Origin: SFWF01 sp045539095
GTDB taxonomy: Bacteria; Bacillota; Clostridia; Oscillospirales; Acutalibacteraceae
Reading direction: 5' to 3'
DNA length: 19,503 nucleotides
NCBI GenBank assembly: GCA_045539095.1
Contig: JAZQER010000073.1
Coordinates: 1-19,503, forward strand
Shown: positions 1-8,127 of the stretch, piece after piece
Numbering within the stretch: position 1 is the stretch's first letter
Layout: every line of letters starts with the position of its first letter
The notes under the pieces: model-generated
Told to the model about the DNA's origin: nothing
What the model saw: only the letters and a program-made list of their open reading frames with translations
Database searches by the model: none
Program-made: the position numbers and the translations under genes

Positions 1-104
1 AAACGAAAAATTTTGTGTAAGAGGAAGCCGACAAAACGCAGTAATACTGACGTATTGCAAGTTTTGAGGCAATCTATTACCGAAATTTTTGTTTTGCAGG
101 CGCA
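1..104. repeat. Palindromic MITE-like intergenic element (left end cut by window)
   Basis: Two nested inverted repeats are visible. The inner hairpin pairs 27-47 with 52-70 around a 4-nt loop: GCCGACAAAACGCAGTAATAC against the complement of GTATTGCAAGTTTTGAGGC, with a few mismatches and bulges. The outer arms are about 1-20 (AAACGAAAAATTTTGTGTAA) and 77-98, whose reverse complement begins AAAACAAAAATTTCGG. The right end reads TTTTGCAGGCGCA up to 104, so a matching TGCGCCTGCAAAA probably lies just left of the window. Nested terminal and internal palindromes with no coding capacity suit a non-autonomous mobile repeat. I cannot count its copies in the genome. Confidence 0.5.
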
Positions 105-143
105 ATGGGTTCAACTCTCGCCAACTTAAGGAGAATTTTTAAA

Positions 144-1577
144 ATGGAACAGAATCTTTTGGAATTTTTTCAAAAAGTCAACAGTTACCTTACCGACTAT
201 GTACTCATTATACTGCTTGTCGGCGTAGGTATCCTTTACACAGTAGCAACAAGATTCGTTCAAGTGCGTTGCTTCGGTGAAGGTCTTCGTAAGCTCTTTG
301 GAAACTTCAAGTTCAGAGGCGGCAAATCAAATGGCGGTATGAGCTCATTCCAAGCTGTCGCTACGGCTATTGCGGCACAGGTCGGAACCGGTAACATTGT
401 CGGTGCTTCGGGCGCTATACTTGTCGGCGGTCCCGGTGCAATATTCTGGATGTGGATAATTGCATTCTTTGGAATGGCTACAAACTACGGCGAGGCAGTG
501 CTCGCTCAGGAAACTCGCGTTGTCGATGCAGACGGTACCATTCACGGTGGCCCCGTTTGCTACATAAAGAAGGCCTTTAAGGGTGGCTTCGGAAAATTCT
601 TATCAGCGTTCTTCTCTATCGCGACTATTCTCGCTCTCGGTTTTATGGGCTCTATGGTACAGTCAAACTCTATCGCAAGCGCAGTCAATACAGCTATTCC
701 CGCTGTTCAGCCTTGGATGGTGGGAGTTGTCGTTGCTGTTGTTTCGGCCTTCATATTTGTAGGCGGTGTTAACAGAATCGCATCCGTTACCGAGAAATTG
801 GTTCCCTTTATGGCAATCATATTCCTTATCGGCAGTTTTGTTATTCTTGGATTAAACTACAAGGAGGTTCCCGCAACCTTCGGTATGATCTTCAAGTATG
901 CGTTTACCCCTTCCGCTCTCATAGGCGGTACCGCAGGTGCCGCAATCAAAGCAGCTATCAGCCAGGGCGCAAAGCGCGGTCTTTTCTCTAACGAAGCCGG
1001 TATGGGTTCAACTCCGCACGCTCACGCTCTCGCAAATGTCGAGAAGCCTCACGATCAGGGTGCTGTCGCAATCGTTGCAGTATTTATCGACACCTTTGTA
1101 GTTCTTACTATGACCGCACTTGTTGTTATTTCCTCCCTTTATCTCGGCAACGGACCTTTGGCAGGCCTCTCGGGTGAAAGTTATCTTGCGGCTACAACCG
1201 GTGATACCGCAGTAGTTGTAAAATCAAGCGCTATGCAGATGGCTTATACCAATACTCTCCCCGACTTTATGGGTAACTTCGGAGATATATTCGTTGCGAT
1301 CTGTCTCTTATTCTTTGCTTTCTCTACCATCATCGGTTGGAACCTGTTCGGTAAGCTGAATGTTCAGTCACTTTTCAACAACAGCAAGGTCGCTACCACC
1401 GTTTACGCTGTCGTTTCGATCGGCTTCATCTTCCTTGGCTCTATCCTTCAAAATGACCTCGTTTGGGAGCTTACTGACTTCTTCAACTATCTTATGGTCA
1501 TACCCAACGTCATCGCAATGGTGGCTCTTGTAGGGGTTGTCAGAAAAGCGTCCAAGAAATCACCCTTAGAAAAATAA
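144..1577 (+). CDS. Sodium:alanine/glycine symporter, AGCS family
   Basis: Predicted integral-membrane amino-acid carrier that couples uptake of alanine or glycine to sodium entry. The 477-residue length and roughly ten hydrophobic segments fit the family. Family motifs seen are GTGNIVG (81-87), GGPGAIFWMW (95-104), HGGPVCYI (about 134-141) and the highly conserved SNEAGMGSTPHAHA (282-295). An in-frame ATG at 105 would add 13 residues, but it falls at the edge of the palindromic repeat and has no ribosome binding site. ATG 144 is preceded by TAAGGAG at 127-133 with 10-nt spacing, so I chose it. The gene is monocistronic and ends in its own terminator. Substrate (alanine, glycine or another small amino acid) cannot be decided from the sequence. 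No clear promoter is visible in the 1-104 repeat; it may lie left of the window. Confidence 0.93.
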   Translation: MEQNLLEFFQKVNSYLTDYVLIILLVGVGILYTVATRFVQVRCFGEGLRKLFGNFKFRGGKSNGGMSSFQAVATAIAAQVGTGNIVGASGAILVGGPGAIFWMWIIAFFGMATNYGEAVLAQETRVVDADGTIHGGPVCYIKKAFKGGFGKFLSAFFSIATILALGFMGSMVQSNSIASAVNTAIPAVQPWMVGVVVAVVSAFIFVGGVNRIASVTEKLVPFMAIIFLIGSFVILGLNYKEVPATFGMIFKYAFTPSALIGGTAGAAIKAAISQGAKRGLFSNEAGMGSTPHAHALANVEKPHDQGAVAIVAVFIDTFVVLTMTALVVISSLYLGNGPLAGLSGESYLAATTGDTAVVVKSSAMQMAYTNTLPDFMGNFGDIFVAICLLFFAFSTIIGWNLFGKLNVQSLFNNSKVATTVYAVVSIGFIFLGSILQNDLVWELTDFFNYLMVIPNVIAMVALVGVVRKASKKSPLEK

Positions 1578-1593
1578 AATTTACCTCTCTTAA

Positions 1594-1636
1594 AGAAAGA
1601 GCACAAGGCAAAACTGTCTTGTGCTCTTTCTGTTTT
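1594..1636 (+). terminator. Rho-independent terminator of the AGCS gene
   Basis: A perfect 14-bp stem (AGAAAGAGCACAAG at 1594-1607 with its complement at 1618-1631) extends by three more pairs, one of them G-U, to a 4-nt loop at 1611-1614. GTTTTT follows. It starts 16 nt after the symporter stop codon. Confidence 0.9.
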
Positions 1637-1712
1637 TCAATTGAGAATAATAAATGCATAATTATGGTATGCGACGCTATTTATAAATAAAGCTTCAGAA
1701 TCGGTCGAGCAG

Positions 1713-1830
1713 AATTTGTGCAAAAGCCATTTTTCAGTTGCGGCAGACGTACGCTTTTGTACTTCAAGCGGCGGAAAAACGGCTAATAAAAAAGCACCCG
1801 CGAAGGGTGCTTTTTTGATCTGCGCAAATT
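1713..1830. repeat. Palindromic intergenic region with nested stems
   Basis: The region between the converging symporter and pfkA genes is highly self-complementary. A long imperfect hairpin spans 1725-1784: AGCCATTTTTCAGTTGC pairs with GCGGCGGAAAAACGGCT, and the tip contains GTAC, six bases, GTAC. The pfkA terminator (1788-1816) lies beside it. An outer arm, AATTTGTGCA (1713-1722), pairs with TGCGCAAATT (1821-1830) at 9 of 10 positions plus one G-U, enclosing both stems. It could be a dispersed intergenic repeat or a structured 3' UTR of the pfkA transcript. The AT-rich stretch 1641-1712 shows no gene. Confidence 0.45.
1788..1816 (-). terminator. Rho-independent terminator of the hprK-pfkA operon
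   Basis: A 12-bp perfect stem, AAAAAAGCACCC (1788-1799) with GGGTGCTTTTTT (1805-1816), has a 5-nt loop. On the minus strand it ends in a T6 run and begins 29 nt after the pfkA stop codon. Symmetry means it could also act on plus-strand transcription. Confidence 0.9.
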
Positions 1831-1845
1831 ATACCTACCGAAAGA

Positions 1846-2805
1846 TTAGATAGCTAAACGCTCTGCTATATTAAAGAGTTCCATATCAAGACCTCTTGTC
1901 ATCTGAAGAGCCTCGAAAATGTCCTTGTCGCCGATAACATTATTATTATAAGTTACTACGCGGTTTCCAATTCCGTTTGCAAGAAGCTCTACCGCATAGT
2001 CTGCCATCTCGGTAGCCATAACTCTGTCGCGAATAGTGGGCGCACCACCGCGCTGGGTGTGTCCTATAATGGTAGCGCGGGTCTCGATTCCCGTTTCAGC
2101 CTCAATTTTTTTAGCAAGTTCAACAGAGCCGCCGACACCCTCTGCTACAACGACAATAAAATGCTCCTTACCGGTTGCACGTACGGTCTTTATCTTCTCA
2201 ATAACTTCATCAGGATTCTGATTAAGTTCGGGAACAAGAACTGCTATAGCGCCGCAACCAAGTCCTGTTTCTAACGCGAGGTGACCTGCGTGTCTACCCA
2301 TAACCTCAACAACCGAGCAACGCGCGTGTGAACGGCAAGTATCGCGAAGCTTGTCGATAAGCTCTGCGACTGTATTCATAGCAGTATCATATCCGATTGT
2401 ATATTCGGTAGAAGCAATATCATTATCAATAGTAGCGGGAACGCCGATGCACGGAACTCCGTGAAGAGAAAGGTCGCGAGCGCCACGGAAAGAACCGTCG
2501 CCGCCGATTACAACGATACCGTCGATGCCTGCTTTTTTGCAAGCCTCTACGCCTTTTAGCACTCCTGCCTCTTCCTTAAACTCTGGGCAACGGGCAGAGA
2601 AAATCTCAGTGCCGCCCTTATTTACGATATCGGAAACCGAACGAGCATCCATATCTCTGATATCTCCGCTAATAAGTCCCGAATATCCCTTATAAATACC
2701 TTTTACTTTAAGTCCTCTTGAGAGGGCTCCTCTTACTACCGCTCTGACGGCAGCATTCATTCCCGGAGCATCTCCTCCGCTGGTTAAAACGCCTATGGTT
2801 TTCAT
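1846..2805 (-). CDS. pfkA: ATP-dependent 6-phosphofructokinase
   Basis: Phosphorylates fructose 6-phosphate to fructose 1,6-bisphosphate, the committing step of glycolysis, in the cytoplasm. The 319-residue product has the usual PfkA length. Visible motifs are SGGDAPGMNA (9-18, nucleotide binding), IGGDGSFRGA (100-109), PATIDND (123-129, with the catalytic Asp in TIDND), EVMGRHAG (167-174) and GHTQRGG (248-254). Gly rather than Asp in GGDGS, and PATIDND rather than PKTIDND, indicate ATP rather than pyrophosphate as donor (established family rule). The reading frame stays open 14 residues further upstream, but ATG 2805 has GGAG ten bases before it and gives the standard N-terminus MKTIGVLTSGG. 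It is the last gene of the operon, 55 nt after dnaE, as in many Clostridia. Confidence 0.97.
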   Translation of the reverse strand: MKTIGVLTSGGDAPGMNAAVRAVVRGALSRGLKVKGIYKGYSGLISGDIRDMDARSVSDIVNKGGTEIFSARCPEFKEEAGVLKGVEACKKAGIDGIVVIGGDGSFRGARDLSLHGVPCIGVPATIDNDIASTEYTIGYDTAMNTVAELIDKLRDTCRSHARCSVVEVMGRHAGHLALETGLGCGAIAVLVPELNQNPDEVIEKIKTVRATGKEHFIVVVAEGVGGSVELAKKIEAETGIETRATIIGHTQRGGAPTIRDRVMATEMADYAVELLANGIGNRVVTYNNNVIGDKDIFEALQMTRGLDMELFNIAERLAI

Positions 2806-2860
2806 TTGTCTACATCTCCGCTTAAAAATTTTGCCAATTTCTAACATTATAATTCAAAAG

Positions 2861-5800
2861 CTATAAATATTCAACAAGTTTTACATTATTTTTTTCAAGT
2901 TTTTTTTCGAGAGTGAAAATCAACTCGCCCTCGGGCCTTATCCACAGTTCCCGTGGCGCTAAAAGCCTTCTTCCGTCACTGTCTACAATATATACGGGAA
3001 GGTTGCCGTTATAGTTGCGGATAATATCCTTTATCTCATCTATTATGCCCGAATCTACGCTCGAAACACGCAAATAAAGACCTTCCTTAATCTTTTTCTC
3101 AGGCATTGGCATATTGGCACGGTCAGCAGATACAGCCATAAAACTGTCTGCAAGTATCTCGGCAGGCCTATCCTCCCTTTCCTGAATTCGTCCACTAATA
3201 AGGATACGCGTGCCGTTTGTGAGCAGTTGTCTTGCCTCTGTATAAGCGCGGGAAAACGCTGTTACCGATATGGTGCCTGTCATATCCTCGGCTGTTATAT
3301 TAGCCATAATGCTGTCATTTTTAGTTGTTCTCACTTTTACCGAATTTATTATAACAACAAGCTTTACCTTGGAATTATCCTCATATTTCCCTGCGAGTAT
3401 ATCTGAAATGCTTGCTGCTTTTACGCTTGCCGCATAGCCTCGGTATTCCTCCAGCGGGTGACCCGAAAGGTAGAGTCCGGTCGCCTCTTTCTCCATAGAA
3501 AGACGTATTTCTGCCGCCATTTCCTCCATAGACTCCAGCTTCATCGCAGAATCAGTATCGTCAGCACCAAACAAATCAAGCTGACCTGAACCGTAATATT
3601 TCCTTTGCTCGCCCACTGCCGAAAGCACACTGTCAGCTCCGTAAAGCATTGTACGGCGATTGATTTCAAGCCCGTCCATAGCACCGCTCTTTATAAGTCC
3701 CTCAAGGGCGCGGCGATTAAAATCTTTACCCGCATTTCTCTCGCAAAAATCATACATAGAGGTGTATGCACCGCCCTGTTCTCGGCCGCTTATAAGGCTT
3801 CTGACCAGACCCTCGCCTATATTTTTTATAGCGAGAAGTCCAAAACGGATACCGTCCTTTGTGGGTGTGAAGTTTTCGAAGCTTTCATTTACATGTGGCG
3901 GCAACACCTTTATTCCAAGTCTTATACACTCGTTTGTATAAAAGGCAATTTTATCGGCATCCTCCTGCATACTCGTCATAAGAGCCGCCATATATTCCTT
4001 AGGATAGTGACATTTAAGATATGCCGTCTGGTAAGAAACGAAGGAATATGCTGCGGCGTGAGATTTATTAAAGGCATATGAGCTGAATGCCGACATTTCG
4101 TCAAATATCTTTTTAGCCGCCGCTTCGCCGACCCCATTATTTACGGCTCCCCTACATATAATATTGCCATTTTCATCCTTTTGTCCGTATATAAACACTT
4201 CGCGCTCACTCTGCATAACATCGTGTTTTTTCTTACTCATAGCGCGGCGCACGATATCCGCCCTGCCGAGCGAGTAGCCCGCAAGGGTCCGGAATATCTG
4301 CATTACCTGCTCCTGATAGACTATACAGCCGTAAGTAACGTCAAGTATCTCCTTCAGAAGGGGTGTATCATACTTTATATCCTCAGGGTGATGACGGTTA
4401 TGGATATACTTTGGAATTGAATCCATCGGACCCGGACGATAGAGGGAAAGTATAGCCGTTAAATCCTCAATTTTCTCGGGTTTAAACTGTCGGAGAACAT
4501 TCTTCATTCCGTCCGATTCAAACTGGAATACACCGTCAGTAAAACCGCCCGACATAAGCTCGTAGGTGTTCTTATCCTCAAGTGATATTTTATTAATGTC
4601 AAAGGTGGGATCGGTCTTTCTTATCTCATTCTCGGTATTTCTTATAATGGTTAAGTTACGAAGTCCAAGAAAGTCCATTTTTAAAAGTCCAAGTTCGTCC
4701 AGCGCGGTCATTGTATACTGAGTGACCACCGATTCGTCATTTACGGCTAGCGGAACATACTCATTAACAGCGCGGTCGGATATAACGACACCTGCCGCAT
4801 GGGTCGAAGCGTGACGGGGCATTCCCTCGACCTTTTTCGCCATATCGACAAGCTCTTTTACATCGGGGTCACTGTCATATTCGGCGCGAAGCTCGGGAGA
4901 TGCTTCAAGTGCTTTTTCTATTGTGATACCGAGCGCTCTCGGTACAAGCTTTGCAATTCTGTCACATATAGCATAGGGTCTGTCTAGCGCTCTGCCGACA
5001 TCGCGTATGGCATTTCGAGCCGCCATCGTCCCGAAAGTTACTATCTGACTAACCCTATCGCTTCCATATTTTTCTATAACATAATCAATTACCCTTTGAC
5101 GGTTGACATAGCAGAAGTCTATATCAAAATCCGGCATTGATACTCGCTCGGGATTTAAAAATCTTTCGAAAAACAAGTTATATTTTATAGGATCTATACC
5201 CGTAATTCCGATACAATATGCCGCAAGCGAGCCAGCACCCGAGCCTCTGCCGGGTCCTACAGGAATGCCCGAACGTTTTGCGTAGTTTACAAAGTCCTGA
5301 ACTATAAGATAATAGTCGACATAGCCCATACGGTTTATGGTGTCAAGCTCAAAGTTCAGTCGGTCGATATATTCAGTTTTCGGGTTGGAACCGAATATAC
5401 GGTAAAGACCCTCGAAGCATTTTTCACGAAAGAATTCAAAATGGTCGCGGTCGCCGATATCAAAAACGGGTAGCTTTATCTTGCCGAACTCAAAATCAAA
5501 ATTACAGCGCTCGGCAATTTTTACGGTATTTGATATTGCTTCGGGAGTATCGCCAAAAAGCTCTGCCATCTCCTCTGCCGTTTTTACATAAAACTCGTCA
5601 TTCGGGAAAGAAAGCGGATTATCCTCATTTACCGTTTTACCCGTCTGTATACAGATAAGGACCTTTTGCATCTTTGCGTCCTCTCGGCGGACATAATGCG
5701 CATCATTGGTCGCAACTAGCGGTATCCCCGTTTCCTTTGCTATCTGCTTTATAAATGGATTTATCTCTATCTGCTCGGGCATACCGTGGTTCTGAAGCTC

Positions 5801-6316
5801 TAAAAAGAAATTATCTTCACCAAAGGTATCGCGGTACCACAAGGCTGCATTTTTTGCAGACTCGTAATCGTTATTTATAAGCGCCGACGGTATCTCACCC
5901 GCAATGCAGGCAGACATAGCGATAAGACCCTCGTGATATTTCGAGAGCAGCTCTTTATCTAGGCGCGGCTTTGAATAAAAGCCCTCTGTGAAAGAAAGCG
6001 ACACCATTTTAATAAGATTCTTATAACCTGTTTCGTTTTCACAGAGCAAAACCAAGTGGTTATATCTTGCGTTACTGCTTTTTTCCTTATCAAAACGGCT
6101 CTTGGGTGCGACATATACCTCGCAACCGATTATCGGCTTTATCCCCGCTTTTTTTGCTGCTTTATAAAAATCCACCGCTCCGTACATCACACCGTGGTCG
6201 GTCATCGCTACTGCAGTCTGTCCCATCTCCTTTACGGCAGCACAAAGCTCCTTTATACGGCAAGCGCCGTCTAAAAGGCTGTATTCCGTATGAAGATGAA
6301 GATGTACGAAGTCCAT
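2861..6316 (-). CDS. dnaE: DNA polymerase III alpha subunit (DnaE1 type)
   Basis: C-family replicative DNA polymerase of 1151 residues. Domains in order are an N-terminal PHP domain (about 1-280), the palm/thumb/fingers core (about 290-800), a helix-hairpin-helix segment (about 820-880) and an OB-fold (about 993-1070). The palm aspartates are D398 and D400 in PDFDIDF and D548 in KMDFLGLRNL, matching E. coli D401, D403 and D555. The PHP domain keeps all nine metal-ligand positions of active PHP exonucleases: H7, H9, D16, H41, E66, H87, C137, D205 and H207. Clostridia usually also have PolC, so this may not be the only replicase. ATG 6316 lies one base after the whiA stop, with AGAGGT upstream. 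Confidence 0.97.
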   Translation of the reverse strand: MDFVHLHLHTEYSLLDGACRIKELCAAVKEMGQTAVAMTDHGVMYGAVDFYKAAKKAGIKPIIGCEVYVAPKSRFDKEKSSNARYNHLVLLCENETGYKNLIKMVSLSFTEGFYSKPRLDKELLSKYHEGLIAMSACIAGEIPSALINNDYESAKNAALWYRDTFGEDNFFLELQNHGMPEQIEINPFIKQIAKETGIPLVATNDAHYVRREDAKMQKVLICIQTGKTVNEDNPLSFPNDEFYVKTAEEMAELFGDTPEAISNTVKIAERCNFDFEFGKIKLPVFDIGDRDHFEFFREKCFEGLYRIFGSNPKTEYIDRLNFELDTINRMGYVDYYLIVQDFVNYAKRSGIPVGPGRGSGAGSLAAYCIGITGIDPIKYNLFFERFLNPERVSMPDFDIDFCYVNRQRVIDYVIEKYGSDRVSQIVTFGTMAARNAIRDVGRALDRPYAICDRIAKLVPRALGITIEKALEASPELRAEYDSDPDVKELVDMAKKVEGMPRHASTHAAGVVISDRAVNEYVPLAVNDESVVTQYTMTALDELGLLKMDFLGLRNLTIIRNTENEIRKTDPTFDINKISLEDKNTYELMSGGFTDGVFQFESDGMKNVLRQFKPEKIEDLTAILSLYRPGPMDSIPKYIHNRHHPEDIKYDTPLLKEILDVTYGCIVYQEQVMQIFRTLAGYSLGRADIVRRAMSKKKHDVMQSEREVFIYGQKDENGNIICRGAVNNGVGEAAAKKIFDEMSAFSSYAFNKSHAAAYSFVSYQTAYLKCHYPKEYMAALMTSMQEDADKIAFYTNECIRLGIKVLPPHVNESFENFTPTKDGIRFGLLAIKNIGEGLVRSLISGREQGGAYTSMYDFCERNAGKDFNRRALEGLIKSGAMDGLEINRRTMLYGADSVLSAVGEQRKYYGSGQLDLFGADDTDSAMKLESMEEMAAEIRLSMEKEATGLYLSGHPLEEYRGYAASVKAASISDILAGKYEDNSKVKLVVIINSVKVRTTKNDSIMANITAEDMTGTISVTAFSRAYTEARQLLTNGTRILISGRIQEREDRPAEILADSFMAVSADRANMPMPEKKIKEGLYLRVSSVDSGIIDEIKDIIRNYNGNLPVYIVDSDGRRLLAPRELWIRPEGELIFTLEKKLEKNNVKLVEYL

Positions 6317-6317
6317 A

Positions 6318-7211
6318 CTACTTTACCTCTTTTGAAAGTTCTATAAGCTTTGCAAATCTGTGATTCAGTCCCGAACGGGTAAGTCGGTTGCCCGAAATAC
6401 GGCAAAGCTCCGAAAGAGATGATGACGGATTCGCGATTCTTAACCCCGCCGCCTCTATGAGCTCGTCCGATAAAAGTTCAAGTCTGCCAACAGACTGTAA
6501 CTTTTTAATAGCTTGTGTCTGCAAAAAGGCCGCATCCGCGCTTTTTAGTATATTTCTTGTCTCACAATTGTTTTTTCGGTTTATTTTATTCTTCATGCTC
6601 TTATAAATTTTCACGTTTATAAGGCTGAGTGTTTCGTTTGAAGCACCCATAAGGGTCAGCAGGTCCTCAAGCATCGTACTGTCTTTTACATAAACGATGC
6701 TTTTCCCTGCTCTCATCGTTATTTTTGTCACTATTCCTCGTGACAAAAGCAGCTCGGCAAAGGTATCCGCCATCTGCCTTTCCCTAAATGAAAAGTCTAT
6801 TCTGTATTCACGTTCAGGGTCGCTCATAGTACCGCCTGCCAAAAATGCCCCGCGGATAAACGCACCCTCACTGCCCTCGTTCTTAAGCATACCGCTTTTT
6901 AGAGTTACGTTCTCGTCTTTTTTGTACCCTAAGCCGTACATTATCTTTTTTCTATCGGCTTCTGAGGCTACTGATACCGAATAGATCTTACGGCTTGTCC
7001 CACCTTCTCGTATATCTGTGATAACATCAAAGGAACGTCTTACAAGGCTGCAAAAATATTCGGCTGTGGCAAGCGAGCCGGTCTGAAAAAGTATTTTATC
7101 GAAAGAAAAAGACCGACAGAGTGCCAACATTCCGTAACATTCCGCTTCGGTGTGCCTTCCGGACGGTCTTTTAGCGCAAAGCTCTTTTTTTACATCAGAT
7201 GTAAATGACAC
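6318..7211 (-). CDS. whiA: DNA-binding protein WhiA
   Basis: WhiA has a degenerate LAGLIDADG homing-endonuclease fold followed by an HTH domain. In actinomycetes it activates sporulation-division genes, and in Bacillus it influences division and chromosome segregation. Signatures here are the N-terminus VSFTSDVKKELC, FIRGAFLAGGTMSDP (118-132), RKNNCETRNILKSADAA (212-228) and the C-terminal SRSGLNHR-like turn (279-285, TRSGLNHR). At 297 residues it is slightly short but complete. The frame is open 40 residues further upstream inside murB, but the family N-terminus begins at the GTG at 7209-7211, with GGGGAG placed 7 nt before it. That ribosome binding site overlaps the murB stop, so translation is probably coupled. 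rapZ and yvcK, frequent upstream neighbours, are missing. Confidence 0.93.
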   Translation of the reverse strand: MSFTSDVKKELCAKRPSGRHTEAECYGMLALCRSFSFDKILFQTGSLATAEYFCSLVRRSFDVITDIREGGTSRKIYSVSVASEADRKKIMYGLGYKKDENVTLKSGMLKNEGSEGAFIRGAFLAGGTMSDPEREYRIDFSFRERQMADTFAELLLSRGIVTKITMRAGKSIVYVKDSTMLEDLLTLMGASNETLSLINVKIYKSMKNKINRKNNCETRNILKSADAAFLQTQAIKKLQSVGRLELLSDELIEAAGLRIANPSSSLSELCRISGNRLTRSGLNHRFAKLIELSKEVK

Positions 7212-7215
7212 CGTC

Positions 7216-8115
7216 TCACTCCCCGCTTTTCCCGATATATATGACCTCGGTTTCGAGTTTGACCTCTTTTCGGTCAAAAACCGTTTTTTGAATTCTCTCG
7301 ATAAGCCGAAGCACATCATTACATGTTGCATCAGCTTTATTTATGACAAATCCTGCATGCTTAGAGCTTACTTCTGCTCCGCCGACCGAATAACCTTTAA
7401 GTCCGCATTCGTCGATAAGCGCCGCAGCAAAATACCCCTCAGGTCTTTTAAATGTACTGCCCGCGCTCGGGAAATCAAGCGGCTGAGATGTCTTTCTCTT
7501 TTGCATTAAAGTATCCATTTTTTCGGCTATTTCGCCCGAGTCACCCTTTGAAAGCGCAAACATAACACCTGTAATTATCTCGTCGGTGTCCGTATACACG
7601 CTATGTCTGTATGAAAGTGAAAGCTCTGCGTTATCTCTTTTAATAACGGTATTATCCTTAAGGCTTTCTGCAAACTCTACGACCTGTGACATTTCACCGT
7701 CGTAGGCTCCCGCATTCATATAGAGTGCCCCTCCGACGCTGCCCGGGATACCGTAAGCAAACTCAAGACCCGAAAGTCCGTTGTTTTTGGCAAATACACA
7801 TACCGCCGTCAGCGAAGCTCCTGCCGCGGCATAGATGCGCGTTTCATCAACGAGTTTTATTTTTTTCATCATCAGTGTGGAAACAACTATACCATCAATA
7901 CCGTCATCCGATACCAGCAGATTACTTCCATTTCCGATAACAGTAGTATTAATACCCTCTTCTTTCGCTGCTCTTACAATAGCTGCAAGCTGTTCTGTGT
8001 TTTCAGGCTCGACAAAAAACTCCGCCGCACCCCCTATTTTAAAGGAGGTGTGGGCAGACATAGGTTCATTCTTTTTGAATTTAACTTTAAGTCCTTCGAG
8101 AATTTTATCGGTCAT
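7216..8115 (-). CDS. murB: UDP-N-acetylenolpyruvoylglucosamine reductase
   Basis: FAD- and NADPH-dependent enzyme of peptidoglycan precursor synthesis. It reduces UDP-GlcNAc-enolpyruvate to UDP-MurNAc in the cytoplasm. The 299-residue length is that of the short type II MurB of Gram-positives. Motifs seen are TSFKIGG (23-29), GNGSNLL (61-67, FAD binding), GIPGSVGGA (122-130), SYR with R170, PSAGSTFKRP with S220 as the proton-donor serine, KHAGFVINK (252-260) and the C-terminal E290. ATG 8115 has GGAG five bases upstream. The gene starts 12 nt after the glucokinase stop, and its own TGA lies in the ribosome binding site region of whiA. Confidence 0.96.
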   Translation of the reverse strand: MTDKILEGLKVKFKKNEPMSAHTSFKIGGAAEFFVEPENTEQLAAIVRAAKEEGINTTVIGNGSNLLVSDDGIDGIVVSTLMMKKIKLVDETRIYAAAGASLTAVCVFAKNNGLSGLEFAYGIPGSVGGALYMNAGAYDGEMSQVVEFAESLKDNTVIKRDNAELSLSYRHSVYTDTDEIITGVMFALSKGDSGEIAEKMDTLMQKRKTSQPLDFPSAGSTFKRPEGYFAAALIDECGLKGYSVGGAEVSSKHAGFVINKADATCNDVLRLIERIQKTVFDRKEVKLETEVIYIGKSGE

Positions 8116-8127
8116 AATTACTCCAAA

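Noticed and set aside
105..143. Upstream ATG as start of the AGCS symporter
   Set aside because: It lies at the edge of the palindromic repeat, without a ribosome binding site; ATG 144 has TAAGGAG at correct spacing.
3605..4081. 158-codon plus-strand ORF inside dnaE
   Set aside because: Antisense shadow of a conserved coding region, no ribosome binding site and no family resemblance. The same applies to the other antisense ORFs over dnaE, whiA, murB and the VTC gene.
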